Source: Lotus japonicus
Lineage: Eukaryota; Streptophyta; Magnoliopsida; Fabales; Fabaceae
NCBI RefSeq assembly: GCF_012489685.1
Contig: NC_080043.1
Location: forward strand, 52,288,289-52,352,288
Direction: 5' to 3'
DNA: 64,000 bases
A model generated the notes under the pieces. It did no database searches, had not been told where the DNA came from, and worked only from the letters and a program-made list of their open reading frames with translations. Position numbers and translations under genes: made by a program. Shown in pieces: positions 1-11,504 of the stretch; within the stretch, counting starts at the first letter, position 1; each line of letters begins with the position of its first letter.

Positions 1-772
1 CTTACCTTTCTCTCCAACGCTTTTTATAGGCTTCACTCTCTCTCTGAAAGTTAATGCTCTTACAGTTTCTCGAGGTTAAGTTCTTGGTAACTGACCCTTC
101 TATTTACTCACTTGACCGGTGGTAAACGTTCATCCCTTGCATTAACTCTTCTATTTATTTTCGCCTAACTCTGATTCTTACATCGTTTTCATTTTCTTTT
201 AAACTTAGACCTTCTCTAAGGGGGAGTACCTTGTACTTCAAGCTAAGTTTTTCACACCCCAAGCTTTTTGCTTATGACAAAAAGGGGGAGTAAACCCAGT
301 TTTTGATGTGTAAGATGTGTTAGTGTGATTTATTTTTTCTTTTGGAGATTTTAAGAGTTTCACCTTCATGACCATAGATGTGTCACTGGGCAAATACAAG
401 GAATACATTTCACTTCTTCTGAAGTGATTCTAAGTTGACTCTGATACCCAAGACTCTGATACCTTGTCCATGACTCTGATCACTTATGCGCTCTGATTAC
501 TCGTTTTTCATCTATGTCATAAGCTTTTCACTCTGAACTCTTATATTTTTTAGCTCAGAATCTAGACTTTACTAACGTTTTCATCAAGTATTAGATTCAG
601 GGGGAGCTAAGCTCAGAATCAAGCAGTGACTTGAATTCAGAATGAGCAAGATAAACTATTCACATCAGGATAAGTCTTATTCTATATCTCTAAACTCTGA
701 GTGAATTCAGTTTAATGTTTAAGAATTGTTCATCAAAAATCTTAGTTTTGTCATCATCAAAAAGGGGGAGAT
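1..772 (+). mobile_element. 3' internal region of a sirevirus-type Copia element
   Basis: Non-coding sequence lying between the lost coding part (left of the window) and the 3' LTR that starts at 773. It has no open frame of note. It contains four purine runs of the form (A)GGGGGAG at about 218, 281, 599 and 761, the last directly abutting the LTR. Several polypurine tracts before the 3' LTR are a known hallmark of sireviruses (SIRE/Maximus lineage). The other end of the element is outside the window, so neither its TSD nor its completeness can be judged. Confidence 0.7.
758..772 (+). other. Polypurine tract next to 3' LTR
   Basis: AAAAAGGGGGAG followed by ATT sits immediately before the LTR start TGTAAGATC. 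This is the expected position and composition of the plus-strand primer for reverse transcription. Confidence 0.75.
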
Positions 773-2059
773 TGTAAGATCAAGTTTTGATCTAGTAGTA
801 CAACTCTATGTTTTGATGATTACAAGTTAACCTTTTGATATGAACAATTGTGGTACTCTAACGTGTTTTTCTGAGTGTGCTATTTACAGGCTCTGACCTC
901 AACTCAATCTCACACAAATCAGAAGCACTGTGTATAAAGGGTAACCCAAGCAACGCTTTCGCATTCACCATGTTCAGTATGAACAGTGGAAAAGCTTCAG
1001 AAGTTCTGAAGCTATACAAACTCTGATGTGGACTCAGTCGCTAGAAGCTCTGAAGATCCAGAAGTTCTGATAACCAAGAAACACTGAAGGTTCAGATGTT
1101 CTGATGGTGTAGAAGACTCTGAAGATCCAGAAGCTGAATAGTGGAAACTCTGAAGTCCAGAAGCAAGAAACTCTGAAGGCCATGTTCTTCCCTCTGAGTT
1201 CAGAATCAGAAGATACAATGGTCAGAGGATCTGTGCTTTCCCTCTGACTCTGATCAACCGGCTTCACAAGTTCCAATATGAAGTATTCCCCTGATCAGAA
1301 GTCTCCTAGGTTAAAAGGTCAAGTCGCTATCCAAGTACAAAAGCAAGTGTACCTTCCTGACGACCTACCTAACGTTCTCAGCCACAGCAGAAGCTGGATT
1401 TTCCAGAACTGCCCTCCAACGGTAGCATTTCCCATGCAACGCTCAACCCTAATCCTTGGAGTATATATAGAGGCTGAAGATTGAAAGAAGCGGCTAGAAG
1501 AAACCAAAAAAAAAGAAGCAATACACACGCGCAAGACATATTCAAAATATTCTAAGCTTTCTTTCATCTGTTCTTATTTAGTTTACACTCAGCTTATTTA
1601 GAAGCAAACTTTTGTAAACACCAACCTCAAACAGTTGTTTGATTTTCCTTAAGGGACCGGGTAGGTCAGTATCCTTAAGAAGACTAAGAGAGTGAATCTT
1701 AGTGGTGATTCCTTTAGGAGATCAAGGCTGATCGGATCCTAGAGAAGACTAAGAGAGTGAATCTTAGTGTGAGCTAAGTCAGTGTAATTGTTAGTCACTT
1801 GTAGGTTTCAAGTGCAGTTGTAACTCTTACCTGATTAGTGGATTGCCTTCATTCTAAGAAGGAAGAAATCACCTTAACGGGTGGACTGGAGTAGCTTGAG
1901 TGATTTATCAAGTGAACCAGGATAAAATCCTTGTGTGCTTTTCTATCTCTTATCTTTAGCACTTAAGTTCTTGAAAGATTTGTAAAAATCTTTAAGGTGG
2001 TAGTTTTGTTCTGAAAACGTTATTCAAACCCCCCCTTTCTACCGTTTTTCATACCTTCA
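773..2059 (+). repeat. 3' LTR of sirevirus-type Copia element
   Basis: The 1287-bp LTR begins TGTAAGATCA straight after the polypurine tract and ends ATACCTTCA (TG...CA). It contains degenerate direct repeats built on CTCTGAAG and TCCAGAAG between about 1010 and 1180, in the presumed U3. A second diverged copy of its last 250 bp lies at 3147-3404, supporting the 3' boundary. The short ORFs read through it have no recognisable domains and are not genes. Confidence 0.8.
1462..1469 (+). promoter_or_regulatory. TATA box of the LTR
   Basis: TATATATA in the context GGAGTATATATAGAGGC, about 690 bp into the LTR. It fits a plant TATA box and would place the U3/R border near 1490. Confidence 0.6.
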
Positions 2060-3146
2060 AAAGGGAGGAAGGGATTCGGCTATAAAGAGAGCAAGGGCAC
2101 TTGAGTGTGATGCTCTCAAGTGTATTTTTTTCCAGTGAGGGAGACAACTTCAGGGTTTGTGACTTTTCCACAAACTGAATGTCCTATTTATAAGAAAACT
2201 CTTAACCTAAACCCTAGGCCTCCTAAATTTCGGCCAAGCCCACTCTATGAGGAGGAAATATTCTGAATTCACCCCCTTTTTCTTCTTCCCTAAGTCATGG
2301 TTCAATAGTTTCCCTCATTCTAATTTTTCGATAAAATCTTAGCAGATTTTTTTTTTGAAAATTCCTAAATTAACTATTTTAAATTTCCATCATATAAAAA
2401 CTGATCAATAATCAATGTAACGATATTCCTCCTAATTTAGAAGCCTCTCTAAAAATTTAAAACAAAAATAGCTTAATTTCCTTAATTAACAAGCAATTAT
2501 AGGTTCAATTAATATAAAGAAATTATAAGAATTCCGAAATTAAATATTTAATTACTTCTAAAATATTTATAATCATCCTCAGATGATTTTCTAATATTTT
2601 AACATTTAGTTAAAAAAATACATATCAGTCAAGGATTATTTATTTTTTTATTAAAAATATTTATTTTTAGTCATATCATACCTAATATCAATTTTTTTAA
2701 ATTTTATATCCTCCTTTTTAATTTTTAAAAGATTTGATCTAGATTTATAGAAAAACCCCTAAACAAATCCAAAATAAATCTTCTAACCCACTTTTCTCTC
2801 TCCTAGTCATCAATCTCGAAAATTATTAAATAAATAGAGTTATTTCAATCTTATTTTTATTTTTATGACTTATATTTTAATTTAATAATTTTCCTAAGCC
2901 TATTTCTATTTAATATTCATTTCTGCTGCTTAATGACAACCGTTTAACTTCAAAACAACTCCTATGCTACCCAACAATAATTCAGCCTAAATTAATAATA
3001 ATAATAGTGATAACAACAACAATGAACTTGTAAGGAATTTATCACATTCCCATGCACACCATGCAATTCAGTTATTTCCTCATTTCCAACAAACAGTCAA
3101 TCATTCAACAAAGACCATTAGTGGCACCATAGTCAAAAGATGTGCT
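2060..3146. other. AT-rich non-coding stretch, possible LTR U3 fragment
   Basis: No supported gene. On the minus strand a good TATA box (TATAAATA, complement of 2185-2192) is followed by a leader-like sequence down to 2060, where the sirevirus LTR begins. This resembles the promoter end of another LTR, but I could not define its ends. The rest is A/T-rich with short AAT/AAC runs near 2990-3030. Confidence 0.3.
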
Positions 3147-3404
3147 AGTGCAGTTGTAATAATCTTTGAATAGTGGATTACCTTCATTCTACAAAGGAAA
3201 ACATCACCTTAACGAGTGGACTGAATTAGCTTGAGGGATTTATCAAGTGAACCAGGATAAAATACTTGTGTGCTTTTCTCATCTATTTATCTCTTGCACT
3301 TTGTGTTCTTGAAACCGAGAAGATTTGTTAAAATCTTAGAGGGAAAGTTTTTAAACGTAAAACCCTATTGAAACCCCCACTTTCTAGTGTTTTTTATACC
3401 TTCA
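3147..3404 (+). repeat. Truncated sirevirus LTR (3' end only)
   Basis: This aligns by eye with the last ~250 bp of the LTR at 773-2059: the AGTGCAGTTG start, the block reading AAGTGAACCAGGATAAAAT, and the shared terminus ATACCTTCA. It diverges by substitutions and small indels and lacks the 5' part. It directly abuts the decayed gag on its right. Confidence 0.75.
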
Positions 3405-3780
3405 GAAAATAGTTCTTCATAGATGATTGTTACAACGAGTATCTAACAACCACTGTATGACAAGTTGTAAGTGCAACTCAAGGATGAACTTTTCCAATAT
3501 TCAATGTTTTAGCACGACATTCTCAACTATAGTGACCATACTTTTTTTACAGTATGACACTGAATATGAGATTTTTACTCAGATTGAAAAAGTTCATACT
3601 TTACTTTTTGCATTTGTGGCATTGGATATTATATTAATTTTAAAGAGTCATTACTTTGTGTTCCTTGGCTTAAGTCTGGTTGTTAATTCCTCCCTCTTCC
3701 TTGAAATTTCGACTTCTTTGAAAGTAGTTCGCCTTCTTTCCATAGGTCCTCGTTTCTCACATTCATTTGAGCTTTTCTTG
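3405..3780 (-). pseudogene. Copia gag remnant, C-terminal part with decayed zinc knuckle
   Basis: Read on the minus strand, this continues the gag remnant at 6683-7070 across the inserted solo LTR. Near 3510-3545 the translation contains KKYGHYS, a stop, then ECRAK, the second half of a CCHC zinc knuckle (GHxxxxC) that binds nucleic acid in Copia gag. Upstream codons read EKLK and then degenerate. Several stops interrupt it. The plus-strand ORF across the same bases has no domain and is a shadow. Element family otherwise unknown. Confidence 0.5.
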
Positions 3781-4136
3781 TGTAACGCCCCGATTTCTTG
3801 AGTGTCACACAGTAACCCAAATCACGTAGTTTTCGTAAGAATTTTCGTCGTTCAGTTATTAATCTTCACTTAGTTATAAAACGTCGTCGTAATTATGAAA
3901 TCCGTTAGTGAACATAAATAACTAATTACCATAATGAAGACATGCAGAAAATATAACTCATAAATAAACGTTGAAATCATAAAGTACTGAAAATAAACGT
4001 TGTGGTCACACCCATGTGTGGAAACCCACATTTGAAAAGTAATCATCCCAAATATCAGTACATTTTAAGAGAAAACAACTAAACCATAATTAAATATCCA
4101 GCTGGTAAAATAATTCAAAATCCAATGTAAGCGCTC

Positions 4137-4447
4137 TCAAGGTTCCCAGAAATGCAACACCAATAAGTCATCGAGCCATCCGTAGTTCCTCGGTCGCTTC
4201 TTAGCAACTTGAGAGCCTTCATCTTCCGGAAAAGAATATCGAGGAGGTGGGTATGGCATACTTAGCCACCCGTCATATGCTGTGTCTCCACCACATTCCC
4301 ATGTACGTCTAAACTTGTAAGTTTTGCATAGCCGACATAGGTTCGTCGGATCCCGGATGTGTCGGTCACCCAGGCCCACTTTCTCTCCTCATCATGCAAC
4401 GTCAGCTTCCAGGAATGGATCGACATTGTGATCTTCGTCAGCACCAT
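4137..4447 (-). pseudogene. LTR-encoded small protein, frameshifted copy
   Basis: The first ATG after the predicted acceptor opens a 61-codon frame. It carries the core AWVTDTSGIRRTYVG at about residues 30-44, then GNVVE, and stops at 4262. A second frame (to 4137) continues with a proline-rich YPPPRYSF and an acidic EDEG, matching the PHPPARF...DEEEED part of the 155-residue homologue at 30688-31155. A frameshift near 4265 therefore broke this copy. The N-terminus (MVxTxI...WK) matches the homologue residue by residue. Function unknown. Confidence 0.55.
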
Positions 4448-5147
4448 CTACCCCCCCAAATAAGACACATAACAAACAAGCAGGGTCAGGTCAACAGCAA
4501 AACAAAAATAATCAATAATCAATACTTATAGATTTATTTTCTCTTATGGAGTTTAATCAACAGTTAGTCGGTTAGGCTAACGGATCCTCACTTCACACAA
4601 CCCACCAAAACACCTTGGCCAATCACGTACATCCGCAGACGTACAATCACATGGATACGCAATGATCCACAAATCACAATTCTCACGGTGACCGCAGTCA
4701 ACCAATTCACGAGGATCCACTGATCCACAAATCTCCCTCGCGTGCAACCTACCGTTTTTCTCTAACAGCACCATCATTCTCATGGACCATAGTCTCACTA
4801 GACCTATGACCGTTTTATCACATTTACTTGCAAGCGAGTTATAAATTCATTCTCTTGGTGTTTAAGGCTCTAATGTCAATCCTAGAGTCTTATGAGTTAA
4901 TATCCTATCAGATTACAATGTCAAGAAATAACAGTCACACTAGGAGGAATTACAGCTGGGTGAGCGACCTCCTAAACAAGTCACAACTAAACTTCATGCA
5001 AAGCATAGAAATAATCAGGGCCTCACAAATTCACAAATTATTTACAAATTCCAGAAGCTCAGTTTACAGATATCATCATATAAAAATCTCACAAATGTCC
5101 CTAGTCACATGTTACTAACATTTCCAACAATTTCTCAAATTTAGTGT

Positions 5148-5530
5148 TTCTGGACAACAGGTGCAGCGTGTACTAAAACTGGTCTACAGACCGTAATACT
5201 TAGCCACAAATTTCACATGATACATGACTGGAAAGCTAATTCGAAACTCTACATTTTTATAGTTTATCACGTTTCCATTTGAGATCCAGAATTAGGTGAT
5301 ATTAGGCCTTAAGGCTTGCTGTCCGGTACAGGAAGAACAGCAGGTGCAACAGTCACTAAGATCGACCTCCAGACCTCATTACTAAACCAAAAATTATGTT
5401 CTTTATTTGCCTAGAAAGCCAATTCGAAAATCTACAATTTTCCAGTTTATCCCTTTTTCATTTGAGACCCCGAATTAGGTGATACTAGGCTCCGAAACTC
5501 GCTGTCCAGTATAGGAAACTGGCAGAGATA
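5148..5530 (-). repeat. Two tandem ~190-bp units inside the solo LTR
   Basis: Units at about 5148-5335 and 5336-5530 share the order of blocks: an ACAGCAGGTGCA-like start, CTAAAACTGGTCT or its variant, TGGAAAGC, TTATC..TTTCATTTGAGA, and GCTGTCC. The related LTR at 30378-33955 has only one unit (about 32410-32600), so this LTR carries a duplication. Confidence 0.65.
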
Positions 5531-6682
5531 CTTTTGCCTTCAAATTAATTTTTCAACCATTCAAGTCCTAGAGTTTTAAACCATATTCCAGCAGCAAGAA
5601 CCACATATCATATATCTTATATCATGCTTAAATTTCCAGAACCAAGATAACCATCAATTCTAGCACAAAAGGCAGATCTAAGCATATAAATCTTCAATCA
5701 TTTTAATCAAGCAAAGTCATAGAAGAAACGATAGTTGTAGTGATGATTAATGGAGAATCAGGCATCAACATTTCATCTCAAATCAGAAGCAAAACATCAA
5801 GATCTCAAGGCAAAAAAACACAGCAAGCATCATGATCACAAAACTCTTGCCAAAGCAATCATGTTCATGGTTTTTCTCATAGTAAAACATGGCAAATACC
5901 CTAGGCAATCTACCCAATCCTAGGACCAGCCCTTACCTCGAATCCTTGCTCTGAAAATAGAGGAAAGTGCAGGTTAGAACTCAGTCCCTTGCTGTCCAAG
6001 TCTCCCTCTTTCTTCTTCCTCCTCGCGGTCTCTCTCTCTCTCGGTCTCCCTCTCCCTTGCGCGAGCACAACGAGCGGCGGTAGCGGCTTGGAACGGCGGC
6101 GGCTTCCTCTCCTTCTCTCTCGGTTGCTCTCTTTTCTCCTTTATGTTTTACGTAAGAGAGGTGTGTAGGGTTTCTAATTCTGATATGAGAGAAGAAACAA
6201 GGTTTCCCCCCCTAATACCCCCATGCAACCCGCGGGTCTACACACACTATGGGCTAGGGTTTTGCTTTCTTTTCACTTAAGCCCAAATCCATATCTACCT
6301 TGGCCCACTATTCACACACTTAATCAGGCCTGAACCTACTTAAAACCTAAACCCTTTTTAGTAAATTTACAAGCAAACTCGGAATTAAAAGAAAAACAAT
6401 TCAATTAATTCGCTGGTACTGTACAGCCAGAACCACGGTCCCTAAAACGCGAATATCTCGAGCTACAGAGGTCTGAATGGCCTGATTCCACTTCGAGAAT
6501 TTTCTTAACTTAAAGGGCTACAACTCTCATGAAGGAAGCTTCTCCAAATAAGGTCGTTAAGACCTCCTAATATTTCACACAAGATCACGGACAGACAAGC
6601 AATTCAAGCAAACTTCACTAAAAACTCCATTTTTAATGAATAAACCACTTAAACATTACATAGTAAAGGTTAGGCTGTTACA

Positions 6683-7070
6683 TCTTGCTTGCTCGAATGT
6701 GTCGCTTGATCTCTATGCATTGGTATCTCATGTGCATGGCTCCAAAGATGCTTGCAAATCATTTAGAGCCATTGTGGTGAAATCTTTCGCTTCTTAATGG
6801 CAGCTACTACATAATCAAATCGAGTTGAAAAGTGTTCACAATTTTCTCCATGACTTCTTTTTCCTTTATATCATCATCATTGTTTTTCATTTTGTTGACA
6901 AACTTGTCTATTCGTGAAAAATAATCAGGAATCGTTTCATCTCTTCCTTAGTCCATCAGCTCAAACTGATGTTTTAAGGCAAATTAATCTATCCTTGTTG
7001 TCACGTTGATTCTTTCACCACTCTTTAAATCTCTTAAAGAGATCCCGCTACAATATATACACAAATTTAG
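6683..7070 (-). pseudogene. Copia gag remnant (UBN2-type), N-terminal part
   Basis: Minus-strand translation gives pieces typical of the Copia gag UBN2 domain: LRDLKSGERINV, FALKHQFELMD, DETIPDYFSRIDKFVNKMK, KEKEVMEKIV, and then LNDLQASLE. Stops and small indels separate the pieces. The gag protein would form the virus-like particle. The remnant stops at the solo LTR and continues at 3780, giving the empty site for that insertion. The 5' limit near 7070 is approximate. Confidence 0.6.
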
Positions 7071-7209
7071 AATCATATTATTACCATGGTTACAAACATT
7101 CTAATTGAATTACAAGGCATACTCTACCAAAATCTATCCTTGTTGACACTCAAGTACCCAACCATTACCTTTCCTCCAGTATTTCTCATTCCATCAATAA
7201 AAAATACCA
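7071..7209. other. Short spacer, nothing recognised
   Basis: Between the gag remnant and the LTR at 7210. It may be the leader of the same decayed Copia element on the minus strand, but no motif supports this. Confidence 0.3.
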
Positions 7210-8132
7210 TGTTGTTCCTTTGTTCTTGATTGTCTACATTTTAGCTAATGTGTTTTGTGTGGCAAGATGTGGGACACGATGTTTTAGCATCTTGGATGCA
7301 ACATTTGTCCCCGTGGGCCTGCTGTGTGTGGTTAAATGATTTATTCTAAAAGCGTTGGATTGATTACGTGGTCAACAAGCTAGGGTTGTTGAGAAGGCTT
7401 ATGTGCGCCGTTCAAAGAATATACCAAGTGTAGTCAAATTGGTTCAGCAGATTTGATCTTAAGGTTTAATTGTGGAATGTTCTATCTTTTGTTGAAATCT
7501 TAGGTGATAAGCTTTGTTGCTGATTTTAAAAGATTGACTTCCTGTTTTTGTTACAGACTCTTTGTTCGTTCAAGCCCATCGAACACAAGGCCTGAAGAAA
7601 TGCTATATGAGAAGACCAAGACCTAGTTACAAGGATACGTTTTTTGACTGAGATTATTAAGGTTTATCTCTGTGAGTTCATACTCTTGTTAATTGTAACT
7701 CTCTCAATAGCTTTACCTGTTCTTCTTAAGCTGAGAGTGGTTTGTGTTAGTTGTTTGATCGGGTGATCTGTCTTTACCTTTGTTGTAAGGAACCAATCAC
7801 TATGGCGGTCATTGTGAGAGAAAGTGAGAGGAACTCTCATACTTAGGGGGATGACTAAGTAAGAAGCCACTGGTAGGAATAGGTAAGAGGGGCTATGAAC
7901 ATGGGATGTACATCTAAGACCTTGTGTACTTGATTCTCAATAATAGTGGATTATCCTTCTCAGGTTAAAACCCTCCAAACGTAGGTGATTTTGCACCCAA
8001 CTGAGTTAACAATCTATTGTGTTTTTTTTAGTTTTTGTTAGCTTAACTTATCAATCTTAACCTACTGTGTGTAATATGTTAGATGTCTTAGATATAGAGT
8101 AGAACATCTGTCCTACGTGTGCCAGAATTTCA
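7210..8132 (+). repeat. LTR of the sirevirus family also found at 50121-59247
   Basis: Starts TGTTGTTCC and ends CCAGAATTTCA. It is 923 bp, the same length as the LTRs at 50121-51043 and 58325-59247, which match it in reverse orientation, though this copy is much more diverged. After its end comes ATTGG, the first bases of the family's post-LTR sequence (ATTGGCATCAGAGC). It is therefore a left (5') LTR whose internal region was cut off when another LTR inserted at 8138. Confidence 0.75.
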
Positions 8133-8137
8133 ATTGG

Positions 8138-10042
8138 TGTAAGACCCTAATTTTATTAAATAAGATTATTGGTCTATTTTGATGTGATTTGAGCTATAGT
8201 TGATTTGGATGATTTTATGAGATTAAGTTTTATAAGTGATTTTTGTGACTTATATGTTTTATTTTATTTAGTTCAGTTTAATTAATTAATTAATTAAATA
8301 AATTTGATTAATTTTTATTTAATGAATTAAAAGGTGAAAAATTGGGCTTGAAGCCCTAGTTGGGTGGTGGTAGGCCGCCGGTTTTGATTATGAGTGTGGG
8401 GGGGGGGGTTTATTTTTGTTTAAATGAGCTTAATTAGTTTAATTAGGTATTAATCTGATTTAATTTAAAATAAATCAAATTAATTAGTTTTGAATGAGTT
8501 TGTTAGAGGAGAGAGAAGAAAAACAAAACCTAAACCCTAGGTTGTTGGGTGAGCCGTCGGGTTATTATAGGGAGTGGGGGAGTTGGTTTTATTTTTCAAT
8601 TTTTTTTTTGAAGAGAATAGAAAGAAAAAGAAAGAAGAGAGAAAGAGAGAAAGAGAAGCCGAGAGAGTGAGGGAGAGAACGAGAGAGATTGAGCGAGAAG
8701 GAGAGATAGCGCGAGGAAGAGAGAGAGCTCGAGAAGGGAGAGGAAGAAGAAGGTCTGGACAACAGCTTGTCGGGGTTCCTTTCTGCATTAAAATCTCTTC
8801 TTTTCATCAATTTTGGCCAAGGTAAGGGCTGGTTCAGTTATGGGTAGAGTTTATAGGTTCTTGCCATGAAATTCCTTGGGAAGGCTGAGATTTTGAATGA
8901 TTTGCATGAGTTTTGATGAAGTTGCTTGTTGCTGTACTTGTTGGCATGAGAACCATGATATTTATCCCTTATTTTGTGTTCATCACATGGTCTTTCACAT
9001 GATTTTGGCATGATTTTGCTGTACTTGTTGGCATGAGAACCTATGATTTTATGTATTAAATCCATGAAGAGTTGCTAAATTGGCTTGATCTTTCACATGA
9101 TTTTGGCATGTATATCGGTGATGGTTTGAAACTGGATTTTTGGATGAGTATTCTTGATGTTTATTGGCTGGTTTTTGACTTGTGATGTTTGAAACGAAAG
9201 AAAGAAAAAAAAATGAAAACCCTGGAGCCTATGGCAGGTTCGGCCGAACCCTATTTTGAGGGTTTCGGCGAGTTGCTTTCTTTCGATTCATGCACAACCT
9301 TGCTTGATCATTTGTTTGATGGATTTACCATGTAATATGTGTTGATGTCGCATGAGAATAAAGTAGTTGGAGCCGATATGCCATGCGTGATGAATATGCT
9401 ATGAAATGCATGAGAAAGTTGTTATGAGTATTGATGTATCATATGCACTGCCTGACTGAAATATTACTGTAAAGGTCGCTCATCCACTTGTAATTCCTGC
9501 TGGGGCTGTTTATATTTCATGTGATTTACGTTTTATTACCGACGTTGAAATTGTTAAGACTTTAGGTTGACAAACTAGAGCCCTGAACAAAGAGAACTGA
9601 GAATTTAATCGCTTGCAAGTAAAATGAGAACTTAATTGGAACATAGGTCTAGTTATGACTATGGACCATGAGAACGATGTTGCCGTTAGAGACAAACGGT
9701 TACTTGCACGCGAGGGCGTTGGATTAACTAAATGTCTTCCTGAGAATTAAGGGTTGTACTGTGTGTCCTTGGGATCGACTGCGCGTCTCCCCGAGAACTG
9801 AGGGTTGTACTGTGTGTCCCCTCGAGAATTGTGCATCGGCGGATGTTCGAGATTGGCCAAGGCGTTGTGGTGGTTGTGTGATGTAAGGATCGTTAGCTTA
9901 ACAGAACATCTAGGTGACTAAATGATATAAAACTATGTTTGAACCGAAGAGTTATTACGTGATGTGATTGCTATATTCGTATGTCGTGCATGGAACCTGG
10001 CCCTTTCTTGTTTGATTTTGTGTTGTTCTTGGGGGAGGGGGG
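8138..10042 (+). mobile_element. Truncated LTR, Tekay-like subfamily B, sense on plus
   Basis: Begins TGTAAGACCC, the inverse of the GGGTCTTACA end of the LTR at 30378-33955, and shares inverted landmarks with it and with 3781-6682. These are the GA-rich leader (8620-8760), donor CCAAG|GTAAGGGCTGG (intron from 8822), the block GAGAACGATG..CGTTAGAGACAAACGG, and CACGCGAGG. It breaks off at 10042 in a G-run (GGGGGAGGGGGG) that in sister copies lies just before the acceptor and ATG, so the protein-coding part is missing. ORFs over the GA-rich tract are low-complexity artefacts. Short direct repeats of TGCTGTACTTGTTGGCATGA occur at about 8930 and 9020. Confidence 0.75.
9749..9823 (+). repeat. Tandem hairpin units with varied stems
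   Basis: AAGG + loop + CCTT at 9749-9770 and GAGGG + loop + CCCTC at 9800-9823 enclose nearly the same loop (TTGTACTGTGTGTC). Between them lies GGGA...TCCC around TCGACTGCGCGTC. Stems differ but stay paired. They sit inside the predicted LTR intron. Confidence 0.55.
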
Positions 10043-11118
10043 TGTAACGCCCCGACTTTCGAGGGTACTTTAGTAATCTTATAAAAAACTAAATATGCTG
10101 ACTAAACTTTCAGAGTTCCAAAAATGCAAGTATATTTTTTTTTTCAAAACATGCTCTAGAATATTCATAGTAATTACCCAATAATAGATATCATTATATC
10201 CGTACATATTCATACAAATAAATTTTCAAAAGAAAAATCAAAAGACTTCTTATGCCCGACAAGCTCCTTGTGATCTCCATACTGGATAGAACACAAAATA
10301 GAAAAACATCGGAACCTACCCTTCCTCTAAAAACCAAAATAATACAAACTTATGTGATCACCGTACGAGCTTCAACCAACAACGGTAAGCTTTCTACCCA
10401 AAAGGCTCAAGCCTTACTCAAGACTCTACTCATCCTCCAAAGGATCCTCCTTGACGATCGAACGACCGATCTTTAATAGGAACTGCAACAGGGTTCTGGC
10501 GTCAACAGACATGTAGTCAATCCCGCGAACGACTTATAGTGCGCTTCACCGAGCTGATACAAAGGCATGACCCCTTGTCACATCATCATGGATCCTCCTC
10601 ATCAGCAGCACCACTACGACTTCCCCAAAAACATGGTACATGATCTGGCCATCGTCCTTCACCTGGCAGTCGCCGGCCGCCCAAACACAAACAATACATA
10701 CAATGACGTGAGAGGGTCAACTTCCAGAATATAGGTATATATACATAATAGTAGGTCACACAGTATACACACAATCACATATTTATACGTTTCACGCGTA
10801 CTCACGTAGATCTATCGATCACGTGGCTTAAGTAAAATATGAGGGTCACCCATGACAACCCTCTCAACACTCATAACAAATCAACTAGTTCAGATAAGGC
10901 CACATCCCAAATCAAATGACATCAAAGCGATATATATATATAGAACATGTGAACAATAATTTATGGCAGTATAAATCATATCATGTCCTATAACAGATCA
11001 TATTATTATTAATCTTTATTATCACAAAGAGGTGCAAGTCAATGCATGGTGTGCTCGTGCAATGCATGCGACACATCCGAAAAATGCCAAATCCACTTGG
11101 GATTGACGGGACAAAACG
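10043..11118 (-). repeat. Diverged Tekay-like LTR fragment, sense-3' part
   Basis: Starts TGTAACGCCCCGAC like the other LTRs of this class. Near 10660-10690 the minus strand reads GGGCGGCCGGCGACTGCCAG, matching the acceptor region of the 4-kb LTR (CTGCCAG before ATG), but here followed by GTG. No clear small-protein core is seen. The fragment is interrupted at 11118 by the solo LTR and resumes at 14742. Confidence 0.6.
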
Positions 11119-11504
11119 TGTAACACCCCGATTTCCAGGTGTCACTTTAGTAACCAAAAATAATCTTTACGCGGAAAACAGGTAATTTTTTTTTGATTGT
11201 TTCCTTTTAATAAAAGCAATAAAGAAATAAAAACAAAACCCAACTACTAAACTAACCGATATACAACATATATACATGTACAGCCTCAGCTGCACTCCAT
11301 GTCACGCGCACTCGCAGTGACTCCAAAGCAGTGTGCCCGTAGGCAAATATATACAGACCCAGAAGTGTAAGTGAGAAAATTATAATTACAAACCACTAGG
11401 AGAAAGTCGGCCTCAATATGGCCTAAGCAAAGACCCCTATGGTCCAACTGACTCACTGTGATCCCTCAGTAAGAGAACCACACGAAAAGTCATGCGTCGG
11501 AAAC

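Larger units (their letters stand above)
3781..6682 (-). mobile_element. Solo LTR, Tekay-like subfamily B, TSD TCTTG
   Basis: Begins TGTAACGCCCCGATT and ends GGCTGTTACA on the plus strand (2902 bp); sense is minus. It is flanked by the perfect 5-bp repeat TCTTG at 3776-3780 and 6683-6687, and the Copia gag remnant resumes on the far side. No internal region or second LTR is present, so this is a solo LTR. It is related along its length to 30378-33955 and, inverted, to 8138-10042. Sense-strand landmarks are a GA-rich leader (about 6150-6000), a splice donor GAG|GTAAGG (intron from 5936) and an acceptor GTAG directly before an ATG at 4447. Confidence 0.88.

Noticed and set aside
3427..3801. 124-aa plus-strand ORF
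   Set aside because: Shadow of the minus-strand Copia gag remnant and runs into an inserted LTR.
8537..8825. Overlapping ORFs on both strands over the GA-rich tract
   Set aside because: Low-complexity Arg/Glu or Leu/Ser translations of a purine repeat in an LTR leader; no domain.
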